In this document: piece by piece, positions 63,300 through 64,000 of the stretch | How positions within the stretch are numbered: position 1 is the first letter of the stretch | How the letters are laid out: each line of letters starts with the position of its first letter | Source of the DNA: Sphaerulina vaccinii | Lineage: Eukaryota; Ascomycota; Dothideomycetes; Mycosphaerellales; Mycosphaerellaceae | Reading direction: 5' to 3' | NCBI GenBank assembly: GCA_022570795.1 | Contig: JAKUDP010000014.1 | Coordinates: forward strand, 434,001 to 498,000 | DNA: 64,000 nt | Program-made: the position numbers and the translations under genes | Notes under the pieces: model-generated | Databases searched by the model: none | What the model saw: only the letters and a program-made list of their open reading frames with translations | Told to the model about the DNA's origin: nothing

Positions 63300-64000
63300 T
63301 CACCTGCCACTACTCACGTTGCCCGCCTTCCTTACATCTTTTGCACTCCACTCCAGTATCCTACCAAGCAACTCTTCCATAGCACCGCTCTCGCGCCAGA
63401 AGTGCCCTGCACCTTCAATCTGCGCCCACTTCACCTCGCCACTGTTCGCTTCCTTCTCAAGCCGTTCAGCCCACTGTCGCAATTTCTTGCTCGAAGTAAA
63501 CGTATCCTTCTCGCCGAAAGCTACTAGTGTAGGATACTTCAGCGACAACACTCCAGAGGTCTCTTCTCCAGCAGTGAAGGGCAGACCTGGCGGAACAAGT
63601 GTTGTGGTAAGCGGGAGGAGGACCGGGCTGATGAGCAGGTATCTGACTGTCATGGCTTCTTCTTTGGGAGAGTCACTTGGCAGTGATGCAGTGGTGTTGC
63701 TGTTATGGAACTGCCCACTCCTTCGATGCACATGACTTTTGATGTTCCTCGAGACATCACGTATGACTTCCACACTTCCGCGTGAGTCTCCACGACTTCG
63801 ACGACGATGCTCGGGATCACTTTCTTCGCCTCCTAGAACGACTGGAGGCGAGATGTTCCGCCAGTGAGGTTTTGTAGGTGAAGATGGCTTTCTCCCACGC
63901 TGTGTCTTGGCTTGAAGTGTTTGTTTCGCTAGAGTCCTTGCTCGTAGAAAGATCTCAGATGCTGCTGTGCCATTCTCGGCGTTCTCGAAGCGCTTGAGTA
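63300..64000 (-). CDS. Alpha/beta hydrolase, 5' end beyond the window
   Basis: The minus-strand frame is open from the right edge to TGA at 63302-63300, about 233 codons, so the N-terminal part with the nucleophile is outside. The end shows YPTLVAFGEKDTFTSSKKL with the acid Asp, and WAQIEGAGHFWRE with the catalytic His, as in fungal COG2945-type alpha/beta hydrolases (GEKD and GxGHFWR motifs). An Arg/Ser-rich insertion (EHRRRSRGDSRGS) interrupts the fold upstream. The substrate is unknown; no secretion signal can be judged because the N-terminus is missing. Confidence 0.8.
   Translation of the reverse strand, partial: LKRFENAENGTAASEIFLRARTLAKQTLQAKTQRGRKPSSPTKPHWRNISPPVVLGGEESDPEHRRRSRGDSRGSVEVIRDVSRNIKSHVHRRSGQFHNSNTTASLPSDSPKEEAMTVRYLLISPVLLPLTTTLVPPGLPFTAGEETSGVLSLKYPTLVAFGEKDTFTSSKKLRQWAERLEKEANSGEVKWAQIEGAGHFWRESGAMEELLGRILEWSAKDVRKAGNVSSGR

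Noticed and set aside
1..64000. CRISPR arrays, rRNA genes, intact transposons
   Set aside because: No regularly spaced repeats, conserved rRNA segments, transposase, reverse transcriptase or long terminal repeats were seen.

Overview
The window is nuclear DNA of a filamentous ascomycete (Pezizomycotina). The genes are dense and lie on both strands, most introns are short (about 45-75 nt) with GTAAGT/GTGAGT donors, CTAAC-type branch points and CAG/TAG acceptors. The content is typically fungal: a HET-domain pair, a Sam37-type outer-membrane protein, a secreted sedolisin protease, an FSH1-type hydrolase and a multi-exon P450. A Dothideomycete (Mycosphaerellales-like) host is my inference, partly from two look-alike 139-nt introns that resemble introner-like elements. 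No rRNA, tRNA, CRISPR array or intact transposon was recognised.

Left part (1-8.2 kb): an FSH1-family serine hydrolase cut by the left edge, a divergently transcribed seven-exon cytochrome P450, an ATP-grasp ligase-like enzyme, an unknown small protein and a secreted tripeptidyl peptidase. The first three could be the right flank of a small biosynthetic cluster. Core block (9-28 kb): signal peptide peptidase, a Gfd2-like DEDDh-fold protein, GPI transamidase subunit PIG-S/Gpi17, a fumarylacetoacetase paralogue, a GNAT-like protein, an F-box protein, phosphopantetheine adenylyltransferase (CoA synthesis), a coiled-coil protein (possibly Atg28-like) and a DUF4246 protein.

Accessory or decayed stretch (27.8-31.3 kb): three remnants on the minus strand with frameshifts or an in-frame TAG. 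Then come a Sam37/metaxin gene, an ankyrin-repeat protein, a tandem-module Cys/His protein carrying two one-base frameshifts at A runs, and a very long low-complexity WW/coiled-coil gene split by one probable one-base frameshift (37.5-43.0 kb). Conserved genes resume at 43.7-47.2 kb: a mitochondrial membrane protein, beta-carbonic anhydrase and glutaminyl cyclase.

Right part (47.5-64 kb): two tandem HET-domain genes, the first with one in-frame TAG; a duplicated 200-bp remnant; a secreted Thr/Ser-rich protein whose N-terminal half is built from phase-2 mini-exons; a truncated transporter remnant; a sugar transporter; another TAG-interrupted remnant; a NEDD1-like WD40 gene with one TAG where the fold calls for Trp; and an alpha/beta hydrolase cut by the right edge.

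The most notable signals are the paired 139-nt introns in unrelated genes, the repeated pattern of single in-frame TAGs and one-base frame breaks, and the mini-exon repeat gene. Splice sites were placed by eye: frames were checked for consistency, but no transcript data were available.
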